Assembly (NCBI RefSeq): GCF_902859915.1
Contig: NZ_CADIKK010000004.1
Coordinates: 1-64,000, forward strand
DNA length: 64,000 bases
Direction: 5' to 3'
Origin: Paraburkholderia ultramafica
GTDB taxonomy: Bacteria; Pseudomonadota; Gammaproteobacteria; Burkholderiales; Burkholderiaceae
Under the pieces are notes generated by a model. That model was not told where the DNA came from. It worked only from the letters and a program-made list of their open reading frames with translations, and searched no databases. The number at the start of each line of letters is the position of its first letter. The first letter of the stretch is position 1. Position numbers and translations under genes: made by a program. Shown in pieces: positions 26,963-36,072 of the stretch.

Positions 26963-28098
26963 TTGCCTGTTCCCAATACCGTTTGTGTTTGCGAAGTGGC
27001 AACGAAAGTCTCCGCGTCCAGCTTCTCAAGCACGTCGTAGATGTTGTCGATCTTGCCGCCCAGGATCGAATAGAGACCATTCGATCCTGGGCATTGCTCG
27101 AACAATATCGGACGACCGTCGTCTCCTTCGTTTTTCACGAGAACCGTTTTGACCTCGAAGAGCGACTCGACGTAACGCGCATCATAAACCGCAGGAAAGT
27201 AGCGCCCCACATCCCGCACCATGCGATCCACGCGGCTGGCGCGTTCGTATTCGTTCAATCGTTTGTACGGATCCTCGCCGGGCGCATCCATCCAGCTCGA
27301 ATGCGGCGTATAGCGCACATGCGACAGCGTATGAAGGCCGCGGGCCGGAAACGGCATCATCGAGAAAAACGGGCCGTCCATCACGGTCACGCCAAGTCCG
27401 CGCAATTCCGGCACGGTCTCGACCAGCGCCATCTCGGTGATCTCGTGCTTCAGTTTCGTTTGCGTGCCGCGAAAGTCGCCGTCGAACTGATTCAGGCCGC
27501 TATACGTGCAGTTGAAGACATACCTGGCATGCAGGGCCGAGCGGTTCGCATCGTCGCACTCCAGCACGAAACCTTCGCCTTGCCGATGAATATGCTCGAC
27601 TCGCGTGTTCAGCCTGACGTCGATATCGAGTTCGGTCAGCTCGCGCCTCGCCCAGTCCGCCAGTTTCGTGGAATCGAACGCATACTCCTCCACCAGAAAC
27701 ACCTGTTCGATCAGGCGCGGTTCGAACAGATCGCGAATCTGTTGCGGAGCCGGTTCGAGACTCGCGCCGATCTCGCGGCAAAAGCGCTCGAACTGCCGCG
27801 CCGTCACTTTGGAATTGCGCCGCGCGATCGCGTAAACCTTGGTGAAGTCGCGCTTCACGACCTCAGGGAAATCGCGGACGAAGCGAGGCAGATTGATGCG
27901 GCTGCGAAAGGCGGTCGTGAAGCTGCGCGGATAGTGATAGCCATTGTGGACGCGCGCCTGGTTGCTGTATGAAGCGCGCGCGAGCAAGGCCGGCTCGCGC
28001 TCGATCAACGTCACCGTTTTCAGGCCTCGTTGCTTCTTGAGGTAGATCGCGATCGCCGTTCCGTAGAAGCCGCCTCCGATGACTACAGCATCTTGCAT
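26959..28098 (-). CDS. FAD-dependent oxidoreductase (DAO-like)
   Basis: 379 residues from the ATG at 28098, preceded by GGGAGG eight bases upstream; a GTG at 28122 is the overlapping alternative. The N-terminus reads MQDAVVIGGGFYGTAIAIYL, an FAD-binding Rossmann motif. Further on, ARASYSNQARVHNGYHYPRS resembles the substrate-side loop of glycine-oxidase-like enzymes, and ILGGKIDNIYDVLEKL closes the FAD domain. In a glycan operon it could oxidise a sugar or amino sugar. Substrate unknown. Confidence 0.8.
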   Translation of the reverse strand: MQDAVVIGGGFYGTAIAIYLKKQRGLKTVTLIEREPALLARASYSNQARVHNGYHYPRSFTTAFRSRINLPRFVRDFPEVVKRDFTKVYAIARRNSKVTARQFERFCREIGASLEPAPQQIRDLFEPRLIEQVFLVEEYAFDSTKLADWARRELTELDIDVRLNTRVEHIHRQGEGFVLECDDANRSALHARYVFNCTYSGLNQFDGDFRGTQTKLKHEITEMALVETVPELRGLGVTVMDGPFFSMMPFPARGLHTLSHVRYTPHSSWMDAPGEDPYKRLNEYERASRVDRMVRDVGRYFPAVYDARYVESLFEVKTVLVKNEGDDGRPILFEQCPGSNGLYSILGGKIDNIYDVLEKLDAETFVATSQTQTVLGTGK

Positions 28099-28118
28099 GA
28101 GCAGATCCTCCCGTTCAG

Positions 28119-29144
28119 TCACGAGGGATGCATCGAGTCGTTGACATCCGCGCGATGTTGCTCAGGCAATCTGACGTCTTCGATATTCAGTTTCTGACGG
28201 CGCGTCATCACGCTGCTCGTGAATTCCTGCGCAACATGGTACAGAGGACCTTCGTTGCTGAGCCGCGCCATTTGCAGGATGTACTCGCCGAGCACCAGCA
28301 GCACGAGCGAGAGCAGAAAGAACATGCCGGACTGCTGCAGCGACAGCGTCACCCAGCCCGGCGCCACGTTCGACTTCAGCAGACCGACCGCGATCACGTA
28401 GATCGAGTAGATCAGGTTCGACACCGCGCCGAACAGCGAAAGCGCGGTCACGAGCCGCATCGGCGCCTTGGTCGTCGATACCAGCAGGCGGATACCGCGA
28501 TCGATGCTGTGCGACAGACGCTTCGCTTGCGCGGCCTTGGGCGGCGCGCTGTAGGTCAGGTTCGCTCGCGCAAAACCGCCGGTAGCCGGCAAATACCGGT
28601 AGGTCATCGCGGGCATCGGATGCTGCAGCATGAAATTGATCACGCGTTTGCTGAGCAGCCGGTACTGGGGTGCATCCTTGGCGAGGTGCACGCCATTGGA
28701 CCATTTGTACAACGCGTTGAACGCACTCAGGCAGAAACGGTAGGCCCGGCTTTGCACCGGCTTCTGTTCGTTCTCGGCGAACACGACGTCCGCGCCGCTC
28801 GCCGCTTGGTCCAGCATGGCCGGCAGGAAGCGGATATCGTCGATCAAGGGGTCGACGACCGCGACGAAATCACCGAGTGCATTTTCCAGCCCCACCCACG
28901 AGGCCGTGTCCGAATCGACTTCTTTGGTCAACGCGTACACCTGCAGATTCGGCAAGCCGCGTTCGCCCGCAAGCTGCTTGAGTACGGAGACACTGTCGTC
29001 CTCGGACGCGTTGTCCACCACGATCAGCTCATAGTCGCTGACGAGCGTGCCCATGACCGCGGCAGCATCCTTCAGGATTGCTTCGAGATCCCGCGTCTGA
29101 TTGCGAACGACAAATACAACGGACAAAAACACCGGGAAAAACAC
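28119..29144 (-). CDS. GtrB/ArnC-like GT2 glycosyltransferase with C-terminal membrane helices
   Basis: About 341 residues from a GTG at 29144 with AAGGGGG upstream; the open frame continues 58 codons further, but that part lacks protein character. Residues 1-220 form a GT-A domain (FLSVVFVVRNQTRDLEA, LIVVDNASEDDSVSVL). Two membrane helices follow, around FGAVSNLIYSIYVIAVGLL and FFLLSLVLLVLGEYILQMA. That layout is typical of enzymes that make undecaprenyl-phosphate-linked sugars (GtrB, ArnC). First gene of the operon running to 20916. Confidence 0.8.
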   Translation of the reverse strand: MFFPVFLSVVFVVRNQTRDLEAILKDAAAVMGTLVSDYELIVVDNASEDDSVSVLKQLAGERGLPNLQVYALTKEVDSDTASWVGLENALGDFVAVVDPLIDDIRFLPAMLDQAASGADVVFAENEQKPVQSRAYRFCLSAFNALYKWSNGVHLAKDAPQYRLLSKRVINFMLQHPMPAMTYRYLPATGGFARANLTYSAPPKAAQAKRLSHSIDRGIRLLVSTTKAPMRLVTALSLFGAVSNLIYSIYVIAVGLLKSNVAPGWVTLSLQQSGMFFLLSLVLLVLGEYILQMARLSNEGPLYHVAQEFTSSVMTRRQKLNIEDVRLPEQHRADVNDSMHPS

Positions 29145-29387
29145 TACCTGCCCCCTTGGCAATAACTCGGCCTGCGCGAAACCGCCCTGTGAATCTCGAA
29201 TGATAAGCGCGCGCAGAACATTGAACCGGCAAGGATCGACTTCTGTACGTGTGTTGCTGAAGAGTGCAAACCCACTATAAGCGGGACTTGCGTCGGCGTC
29301 GGCCACGTTGCCCGCCACGCACGATTTCGCGCAAACAGAGCTGAAACATTGCGTCCGGAACCTTGCCAGGCCGGAAAAATGAGCCCA

Positions 29388-29416
29388 ACTATGCCGTCAC
29401 TTACTGTTTATCGCAA
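29388..29416 (-). promoter_or_regulatory. candidate sigma-70 promoter for the 29144-20916 operon
   Basis: On the minus strand TTGCGA (29416-29411) is followed by a 17-base spacer and CATAGT (29393-29388). The spacing is ideal and both hexamers are fair. It would give a leader of roughly 240 bases before the GTG at 29144. The 29145-29465 gap holds no supported gene. Confidence 0.35.
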
Positions 29417-29465
29417 GTTGTTTCAGAGTGTAAGCGTTGCGCGCGAAGCTGCGCCCGCAGGCCCG

Positions 29466-30596
29466 TTACAGCCCCAATACCTCTTCATAGAGCCCGCGAT
29501 ACGCATTACCCAGCGCCGGCCCGGAAAACAGCCGCTCATACCGTTCACGCGCCGCCGCTCCCATCTTCAACGCAAGCGCCTCATCCCGGACAAGCTGATT
29601 CACCGCCGCCGCAAACTCCACCGGCGACTCGGGCGGCACGACGAAACCCGTCACACCGTGCTCGTTCACATACGAAGTGCCGGAGCCCATCTCGCAGCAG
29701 ACCATCGGCTTGCCGAACATTTCCGCTTCGACGAGGACCATCCCGAACGCCTCCGAGCGCAAGTGCGACGGCATCACCAGCGCACGGCAGCCGTTCAGCA
29801 ACGCGACCTTCTCTTCGTGCGACACCTGCCCCGCGAACACGACGTTCGACGCGCCCACCTGCTTGGCCAGCTCGCTCAGGCGTTCCATTTCCGGCCCGGA
29901 GCCGGCGATGACGATGGTCGAAGCGATCGACGGCGCCGCCTCGATCAACGTGTGCAGCCCCTTGTAGTACCGCAGCACGCCGAGCGCCAGCACGTACGGC
30001 GCGTTGCCGAGCTTGAGACGCTCGATGCATTGCGGCGCGAAACGCCCCTGTTGCGGATCGTCGCGGTAATCGATGATGCCCAGCGGAATCGCCTTCAGAC
30101 GTTGCCTGTCGACGACGCTGGTCAGCACGGCGCTGCTTTGCGCATAGACGGCCGAGGTGGCCACCACCGCCGACATCGAGCGCAGCGTCGAGCGCATCAG
30201 CGGTCCGTACACATAGCCGAGCGCGCGCTGGCGCACCACGTCGGAGTGATAGGTCATCACCGCCGGCTTCTTCACGCGCCCCAGCAGATGCAGCACGTCC
30301 GCGAACGGCCACGGAAAGTGGAAATGCAGCACGTCCGCCCAGTCGGCCTGGGCACGGTACTGCCGCAGCGACTCGAAGCCGCCGAGGTCGCAGGAAGCCG
30401 GCGCGGCCCACGAGCGCGCGCGCGTCACGACGCCCTCGGGAAACTGGATATCGCGCGGCACCGGATTGGGCGACAGTGTGAAAATGCGCGGATCGACACC
30501 GCATGCCCGCGTGGACAAGCTGATCTGACGGATCGCTTCCTGGAGCCCGCCGGGCGGATCGGGGAAATACGTGCGATAGATGTGGAGAACTTTCAT
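29466..30596 (-). CDS. glycosyltransferase, GT-B fold (GT4)
   Basis: 376 residues from the ATG at 30596; the extra upstream frame is shadow. It begins MKVLHIYRTYFPDPPGGLQE with the GGxxE acceptor loop, then MTYHSDVVRQRALG, and the donor-domain signatures LALGVLRYYKGLHTLIEA and SEAFGMVLVEAEMFGKP (E-x7-E). These are the features of WbaZ/WcaI-like transferases for mannose or rhamnose. It follows the upstream transferase by 11 bases and ends the transcript that starts around 35922. Confidence 0.88.
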   Translation of the reverse strand: MKVLHIYRTYFPDPPGGLQEAIRQISLSTRACGVDPRIFTLSPNPVPRDIQFPEGVVTRARSWAAPASCDLGGFESLRQYRAQADWADVLHFHFPWPFADVLHLLGRVKKPAVMTYHSDVVRQRALGYVYGPLMRSTLRSMSAVVATSAVYAQSSAVLTSVVDRQRLKAIPLGIIDYRDDPQQGRFAPQCIERLKLGNAPYVLALGVLRYYKGLHTLIEAAPSIASTIVIAGSGPEMERLSELAKQVGASNVVFAGQVSHEEKVALLNGCRALVMPSHLRSEAFGMVLVEAEMFGKPMVCCEMGSGTSYVNEHGVTGFVVPPESPVEFAAAVNQLVRDEALALKMGAAARERYERLFSGPALGNAYRGLYEEVLGL

Positions 30597-30607
30597 GCTT
30601 GCGCCAC

Positions 30608-31855
30608 TCACGCAACCGCGTCCAGCGAAGCCGGACTGCCGTTGCCCGCAATATGGCCGCGGAACGTGATGCCCAGCATCTTGTCGAGCCGCGCCTCCCA
30701 CGTATTCTCGCCCACGGCCGCGCGTGCTTCGTCCGCGCTCAGCTTGCCGCGAGCCAGCTGTTTTTCGATCGCCGCGATGAACGCGTCGGGATCGCCGCCC
30801 ACTTCGAGACCCGCGCGCGGCTCGTTCGCGAAGTCGAGCGGGGTCGACACGACCGGCAAGCCGGCCGCGAGGTATTCGTAGAACTTCATCGGGAACATCG
30901 AGCGGGTGTAGTCGTTCAGCAGCGTCGGCAGCACGCCGACCTGCATGCCGCGCAAATACTGCGGCAAGACCTGATAAGGGCGATAGCCGAGCAGATGCAC
31001 GTTCGGCAGGCGCGCCAGTTGCGCGAGCAGTTCGCTGCGCTGTCCTTCACGCTCCTCGCCGATGATGATCCACTGCCAGTGCGGCCGCGCCTGCGCCGTC
31101 TGCAGCAGCAGCGGGAAGTCGACCTTGAAGTCCGACAGCACGCCGTGATAGACGAGCCGCGGCTCGGGGATCGCGGCAAGCTCGGCCGGCACCGGCCCTG
31201 CGGCGCGCGCTTCGCCGAAATGCGCGTCGTCCACCACGTTGCCGAAGAAATGCGTGTTGCGGTTGAACGGCAAGCACGTTTCCTTCAACGACGTCGCGGT
31301 CGTAAACACCGCCTCGCAGCGGCCGAGCAGCGCCTGCTGCGCGCTGCGGAACGCCTCGACGTCGACGCCCGGAATCTCCGCGATATCGTCGACGCAGTGG
31401 TACACGAGCGGCCCGCGCGGCAGCGTCGCAATCGCATCGAGCATGTACGGGTGATAAGTCCAGACGACCGGCTTCCTGAAGCGCCGCGACTTCGCGAAGC
31501 GGGTCACGGAAAAGCGCAGCAACGCCTGGTTCAGCGCGCGCACAAACGGCAGGTGGTGGCCGGCCGGCACCATCAGCGGCGACAGCACCCAGACGTTCTG
31601 CGCGCGCCGCGGCGGCCCGAGCACGAGCGACTGCACGCCGCGCCACAAACGGCGCCACAGGCGCTGCCAGTCGCGGCCGCTGCCGACCTTCGGCGAGCGG
31701 AAGCCGACGCTCTCCACGTACAGAATCCGCCAGCCGCGCGCGGCCAGAATGCTCGCTGTGTGCTGCTTGTTAGTCCAATACGGTTCGTCCCAATCGGCGG
31801 TCGAAAACAGCACGCAGTCCTGTGCGGCCAATGCGGTGTCCTTGCCCTCAACCAA
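30608..31855 (-). CDS. glycosyltransferase, group 1-like (TuaH/WcaI-type)
   Basis: About 415 residues if the TTG at 31855 is used; GAGG is six bases upstream and the start overlaps the end of the epimerase gene. The N-terminus has LFSTADWDEPYWTNKQH and VLSPLMVPAGHHLPF; the middle has YHCVDDIAEIPGVD; the donor domain shows LVYHGVLSDFKVDFPLL and MKFYEYLAAGLPVVSTPL (K-x-Y-E-Y-L-A-A-G). That set matches transferases often placed in teichuronic-acid or exopolysaccharide clusters. The start codon is the uncertain part. Confidence 0.8.
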   Translation of the reverse strand: MVEGKDTALAAQDCVLFSTADWDEPYWTNKQHTASILAARGWRILYVESVGFRSPKVGSGRDWQRLWRRLWRGVQSLVLGPPRRAQNVWVLSPLMVPAGHHLPFVRALNQALLRFSVTRFAKSRRFRKPVVWTYHPYMLDAIATLPRGPLVYHCVDDIAEIPGVDVEAFRSAQQALLGRCEAVFTTATSLKETCLPFNRNTHFFGNVVDDAHFGEARAAGPVPAELAAIPEPRLVYHGVLSDFKVDFPLLLQTAQARPHWQWIIIGEEREGQRSELLAQLARLPNVHLLGYRPYQVLPQYLRGMQVGVLPTLLNDYTRSMFPMKFYEYLAAGLPVVSTPLDFANEPRAGLEVGGDPDAFIAAIEKQLARGKLSADEARAAVGENTWEARLDKMLGITFRGHIAGNGSPASLDAVA

Positions 31856-32969
31856 TGAACACCTCAACCGGCCGGCCCTGCAGACTCTCGACGATGCGCT
31901 GCGAAGCCAGCCCGTCACCATACGGATTCGCGCGATTGCGCAGCGCGGCGCGGCGCGCCGGATCGTCGAGCCAGCCGCACACCGCGCTTTCGATATTCGC
32001 CGCGGCCTGGCCGGCCAGCGTCGCGAAGCCGGTGTCGACGCCCTCGCGGCGTTCGGTGTGATTGCGCATCACGACCACCGGCACGCCGAAGGTCGGCGCT
32101 TCTTCCTGAATGCCGCCGGAGTCGCTGACGACCACCGCGCTGCCGCTGATCAGATACAGGCTGGTCGGATAATCGACCGGCTCGATCAACGCGAGGTTCG
32201 CGATGCCGTCCAGTTCGCGATGCACGGGAGCGCGCACGGATGGATTCAGATGCACCGGAAACACCCAGCGGTAATCGCTGTAACGCTGACACAGATCGCG
32301 CAGCACGCGGCAGATATCCTGCAATACGTCGCCGAAATTTTCGCGCCGATGGCAGGTGACGAGAATGTGCTGCTTCTGCGCGCCGTGCCATTCGGGCAGC
32401 GGACTCTGCGGCGGCGTCGCGCTCCAGCTTTCGCGTACTGCGGCGATCGCATCCACCACCGTATTGCCGGTCACGACGATCTGGTCGGCGGCAACGCCTT
32501 CGCTCAACAGATTCCTGCGCGCCAGTTCAGTCGGCGCGAAATGCAGCGTGGCGATGCGGCTCAGCAGACTGCGGTTCGCCTCTTCGGGGAACGGGCTCGT
32601 GAGATCGCCGGTGCGCAGTCCCGCTTCGACGTGGCCCACGCGGATGCCGCGATGAAACGCCGCGAACCCGGCGCAGAAGGCCGTCGTGGTATCGCCCTGC
32701 ACGATCACCCAGTCGGGCCGCACTTCGTCGAGCGCGCGATCGAGCGCGGCGATCAGGCGCGACGACAGCGCGTTCAGCGACTGCCCCGCGCTCATCGTAT
32801 CGAGCGTGATGTCCGGCTCGATGCCGAAGAACTTGAGCGCCTGCGCGGCCATGTCCTTGTGCTGCCCGCTCGCGCAAACGATCGTGTCGAATTCGCCGCG
32901 CAACGCGCGCACGACCGGCGCCAGCTTGATCACCTCGGGCCGCGTGCCCATCACCACCATGACTTTCAT
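31848..32969 (-). CDS. wecB: UDP-N-acetylglucosamine 2-epimerase (non-hydrolysing)
   Basis: 373 residues from the ATG that overlaps the preceding stop. It begins MKVMVVMGTRPEVIKLAPVV, the family start, then CASGQHKDMAAQAL, VQGDTTTAFCAGFAAF, VGHVEAGLRTGDLTSPFPEE and VVVSDSGGIQEEAPTFGVPV, all classical WecB motifs. Interconverts UDP-GlcNAc and UDP-ManNAc in the cytoplasm, supplying ManNAc or, after oxidation, ManNAcA. No UDP-ManNAc dehydrogenase is visible in this window, so free ManNAc use is more likely unless that gene lies elsewhere. Confidence 0.95.
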   Translation of the reverse strand: MKVMVVMGTRPEVIKLAPVVRALRGEFDTIVCASGQHKDMAAQALKFFGIEPDITLDTMSAGQSLNALSSRLIAALDRALDEVRPDWVIVQGDTTTAFCAGFAAFHRGIRVGHVEAGLRTGDLTSPFPEEANRSLLSRIATLHFAPTELARRNLLSEGVAADQIVVTGNTVVDAIAAVRESWSATPPQSPLPEWHGAQKQHILVTCHRRENFGDVLQDICRVLRDLCQRYSDYRWVFPVHLNPSVRAPVHRELDGIANLALIEPVDYPTSLYLISGSAVVVSDSGGIQEEAPTFGVPVVVMRNHTERREGVDTGFATLAGQAAANIESAVCGWLDDPARRAALRNRANPYGDGLASQRIVESLQGRPVEVFIG

Positions 32970-34543
32970 TGCAGTGCTTTCCCCGCCTCGACCTGCATGA
33001 GTGCGCCCCGGAACTCGACGCCGAGCGTCAAGGGCGTCGTTTGACTGGACGGTGTGACGACGCGGAACGCGCCGTCCACTTCGACGATCTGCGTGAGCGA
33101 TCTGTACTTGAGAAAGTCGAGCGCGGCTTCTTCGTGCAGGAAGAGCGGCTTGTGCGTCTTGCTTCTGATGTACGCGATGAACAGTTCGTGCGCATCGATC
33201 CGCGACGCTTCGTCCTTCCAGCCATACGCATAGCGTTCGGAGAACGGGTGGTCGAGATAGCCGAACAGCGTGTTGGTCGCATACGCGTAGTCGAAGGCCT
33301 GCTTGAAAATGGCGAGCCGGTCGCCCTCGTTGAGCATGCATTCGCCATGCAGCATGCACTGCTGGCTGTGTCCGACGAAGCCTGCCGGCAAGCCGGCCAG
33401 CGCGCCGCCGCGAGCCGTCAGGAACTCCGGATCGTTGCGGATGATCCCGCCGATGCAGCCGTCGTAGCCCCCGTCGGCAAGGCCTTGCATCGCGTACGGT
33501 GGCGACTGGTGAAATGGCGACACCGCGTAACGCACCGGGACGCCCGTCACTGCTTCGAGCAACTCCGCCGATTGACGCCCTTCCGCGAACGCGTTGTCAT
33601 AGCTGCCACCCCAGTTCGGCGCATGGGTGGCCGTGTGCGACAGCACCGCGCCCTGTTGCCGGTCGGCCAGCAGTTCACGAAGAATGCCGTGATGCTCCGC
33701 GCGACTCAGGTATTGCGTGTGAACCGCCAGCGTGAACGGCACGCCCATGCGCTGATAGGCTTGCCACAGCGGCCGCGCCGACTCGACGTCTTCGTCGCAA
33801 TCGAGCCGCGACGTGATCGCCGCGTCGTAGCCCCATGGCAGTTCGCTCAATACCGGCTGACACGGCAGCGTGTCCGACCGGTAGCCCGACACGAATTGCT
33901 CGACCATGCGCCATTCGAACGAATCGCACGGGCCGACCGCGCGGTTGAACCACAACACGCTCGACGCGCCGGCGTCCCACAGTGCGGCGTACGAGAACTG
34001 CCGCTCGCCGGCCACGACGACCGCCGCGAGTTCCGCTTCGGCGGGCACCTGAACCGCTTCCCTGACCGACCAGATCGAGCCGTCGCAGCGGATCGCGCCG
34101 TAGCCGAGGTTGTTCCACTCGTCGGTGAAGTCGAAACGCTCGAACGGACGACGCCATTGCGCGCCGCCCAGCGCTTGCGCCAACGCGCCATAACGCACCA
34201 CCGCCGCGCTCTCGCGCGCTTCGCCCGACGGCGCCGGCGCGCTGCGGCTCGCGGCCGCGAGGCCAGCCGGCAAGTCCGCCGCCTGATAGCGCAGATAGTC
34301 CGCCAGCGCGACCGGCATGTGGCCGAACACCACCAGCTTGCGGGGCCGCGCGCGCAACCATGCGATGAGATCCGCGCTCCAGCCATCGGGGGTGTCGACG
34401 GCGACGAGCAGGTCCGGCGAAGTCTCGCGCACCATGCTGCGCGCGATCGATTGCGCCTGGGTCGCGCTGACCGAGCGCCGCAGCGCCGCCAGCACGTACT
34501 GGCCGGCTTCGGCGGAGGCGTTTGGAAACAGAACGCCGATCAT
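32966..34543 (-). CDS. polysaccharide deacetylase-like protein (CE4 superfamily)
   Basis: 525 residues, no signal peptide. The first 270 residues are unassigned, with RPRKLVVFGHMPVALADYL. The C-terminal half has AAITSRLDCDEDVESARPLW, where adjacent aspartates match the CE4 metal and catalytic pair, and VLSHTATHAPNWGGSYDNA, with the H-x3-H ligands. It may deacetylate a glycan. Coupled on both sides by ATGA overlaps to wecB and the CapK-like gene. Lack of an export signal suggests cytoplasmic action on lipid-linked precursors. Confidence 0.7.
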   Translation of the reverse strand: MIGVLFPNASAEAGQYVLAALRRSVSATQAQSIARSMVRETSPDLLVAVDTPDGWSADLIAWLRARPRKLVVFGHMPVALADYLRYQAADLPAGLAAASRSAPAPSGEARESAAVVRYGALAQALGGAQWRRPFERFDFTDEWNNLGYGAIRCDGSIWSVREAVQVPAEAELAAVVVAGERQFSYAALWDAGASSVLWFNRAVGPCDSFEWRMVEQFVSGYRSDTLPCQPVLSELPWGYDAAITSRLDCDEDVESARPLWQAYQRMGVPFTLAVHTQYLSRAEHHGILRELLADRQQGAVLSHTATHAPNWGGSYDNAFAEGRQSAELLEAVTGVPVRYAVSPFHQSPPYAMQGLADGGYDGCIGGIIRNDPEFLTARGGALAGLPAGFVGHSQQCMLHGECMLNEGDRLAIFKQAFDYAYATNTLFGYLDHPFSERYAYGWKDEASRIDAHELFIAYIRSKTHKPLFLHEEAALDFLKYRSLTQIVEVDGAFRVVTPSSQTTPLTLGVEFRGALMQVEAGKALQ

Positions 34544-35922
34544 GCGGTCACCACGTGACGGAATTTGGCCCGGCTGCCGACCCGCACGAAGTCGTCGTGG
34601 CCGACATAGGCGATCGTGAACGCGTCCTGCCAGAAGTGGCGCAGCTTGGCGGTCGTCTCGTCCGCGTTGGCCGACGGTTCGAGCACGATCCGCAAAGTCG
34701 GCGGCGTGGTGCGCAGATCGATCTGGAACTCCTGAATCCCGCCGACGCGATGGTCCAGCATGTCCTGGATGTGGTGCGTCGGGTGCGCGACGCCGTTGAT
34801 CGGCACGACGTCGTGAATCCGGCCGACCACGCCGGTCAGGAAGAAACCTTTTGCCGTTTCCTGCACGCGCGCGAGGTCACCCGTCGCGTAGCGGATCAGC
34901 GGCATCAGCTTGTTGCGGAAACCGGTGAAGACGAGTTCATGCGCGCCGTCGGGATTGTCCGCCGCCACGCGGCTTTCCGGCCAGCCTTCGGATTCGAGAA
35001 TCTGGAAGCCGCCTTCATGGCCGTCGAGTTCGTAGGCCATCACGCCGAGTTCGGCGAGGCCATAGCGATCGATCACCCGGCAACGCAACGCCGACGCGAT
35101 CATCTCGCGCGCGTGCGGCTCGAGCAATTCGCCGCTCGACTCGAACACCTGGAATGCCTTGCCGCCGCCGTACTTGCGCTGCACGTAGCAGGCGAGCGCG
35201 TACATGGTCGACGGATGCGAGTGCGCGAGATACGGCTTGCGGCGCTTGAGCGTGCGCCACATTTCTTCGAGGCCCTGATCGTCGATGCGGTCGAAGAAAA
35301 TGTTGCTGCGATTCATCGCGAAACATTTGAAGTCTTCGCGCGACGGCCACTCGGGCATCACCTGGTCCGGGAAGCGGCACGCAAAGTGCAGCTCCGAGCG
35401 ATGGCGCAATTTGCCGATCCGCTCGCGGCAGTAGTTGGTGACCGCCGACGAGTAATCGGCGCCTGCCTGGTCGTAGTAGATCGTGGTGGACAGCCCGGTC
35501 GAGCCGCCGGTCTTGCACGCGTGATGCCGGCCTGCTTCGAGCGGCCCCGACAACAGCCGCGGACCCTGCTCGCGGATGATGTCCTTGGTCAGATACGGCA
35601 GCTCTTCCAGATAACGCGGGTCCTGCTTGACCTTGGCCGGATCGAACTGCAACGCCTGGAACAGGTCACGGTAATAAGGCACCTGTGCACCGGCGAATTC
35701 GAGCATGCCGGCCAGCCGTTCGAGCGCGATGCGGCGGCGCTGCGGCATCGACAGCGAGTAGTGCTCGCGCAGCTCCTGGATTTTCGGGCGCACGGCGCGT
35801 TTTTCGCGGTTCTCGGCAATCGGGTACGCGATATAGCCGCCCGCGAAACCCTTCAACGTGCGAAACGGCTGACGCACCAGCAGGGATTCGGAGTAGCGCA
35901 GAAATGGGTGGTTAGCTCGCAT
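34540..35922 (-). CDS. CapK/PaaK-like adenylate-forming protein
   Basis: 460 residues resembling phenylacetate-CoA ligase homologues found in capsule clusters (CapK). The ATP-binding loop is CKTGGSTGLSTTIYYD; later FESSGELLEPHAREMI, IDRYGLAELGVMAYEL and LIRYATGDLARV follow the expected A5-A7 motifs. The first 100 residues (SMPQRRRIALERLAGMLEFA, VPYYRDLF) match the family. Such proteins probably activate a carboxylic acid for transfer to the polysaccharide, but biochemical roles are not settled. It starts the coupled set running to 29466. The 150 bases upstream contain several imperfect GTTGCGCCT copies. Confidence 0.8.
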   Translation of the reverse strand: MRANHPFLRYSESLLVRQPFRTLKGFAGGYIAYPIAENREKRAVRPKIQELREHYSLSMPQRRRIALERLAGMLEFAGAQVPYYRDLFQALQFDPAKVKQDPRYLEELPYLTKDIIREQGPRLLSGPLEAGRHHACKTGGSTGLSTTIYYDQAGADYSSAVTNYCRERIGKLRHRSELHFACRFPDQVMPEWPSREDFKCFAMNRSNIFFDRIDDQGLEEMWRTLKRRKPYLAHSHPSTMYALACYVQRKYGGGKAFQVFESSGELLEPHAREMIASALRCRVIDRYGLAELGVMAYELDGHEGGFQILESEGWPESRVAADNPDGAHELVFTGFRNKLMPLIRYATGDLARVQETAKGFFLTGVVGRIHDVVPINGVAHPTHHIQDMLDHRVGGIQEFQIDLRTTPPTLRIVLEPSANADETTAKLRHFWQDAFTIAYVGHDDFVRVGSRAKFRHVVTA

Positions 35923-36072
35923 GAAATTCGAACCTTGTTGCGCCTGTGGCGCGCCTAATGTTGCGCCTCGGGATCGAGCCTCTGAGTTGCGCTTCTGGGT
36001 TACGCCTGTCCGGCTATCGCCGAGCGCGTCGCGACGGACTCGCGAGCGCCTTCGGCTGGCCGGCTTGCGCTA

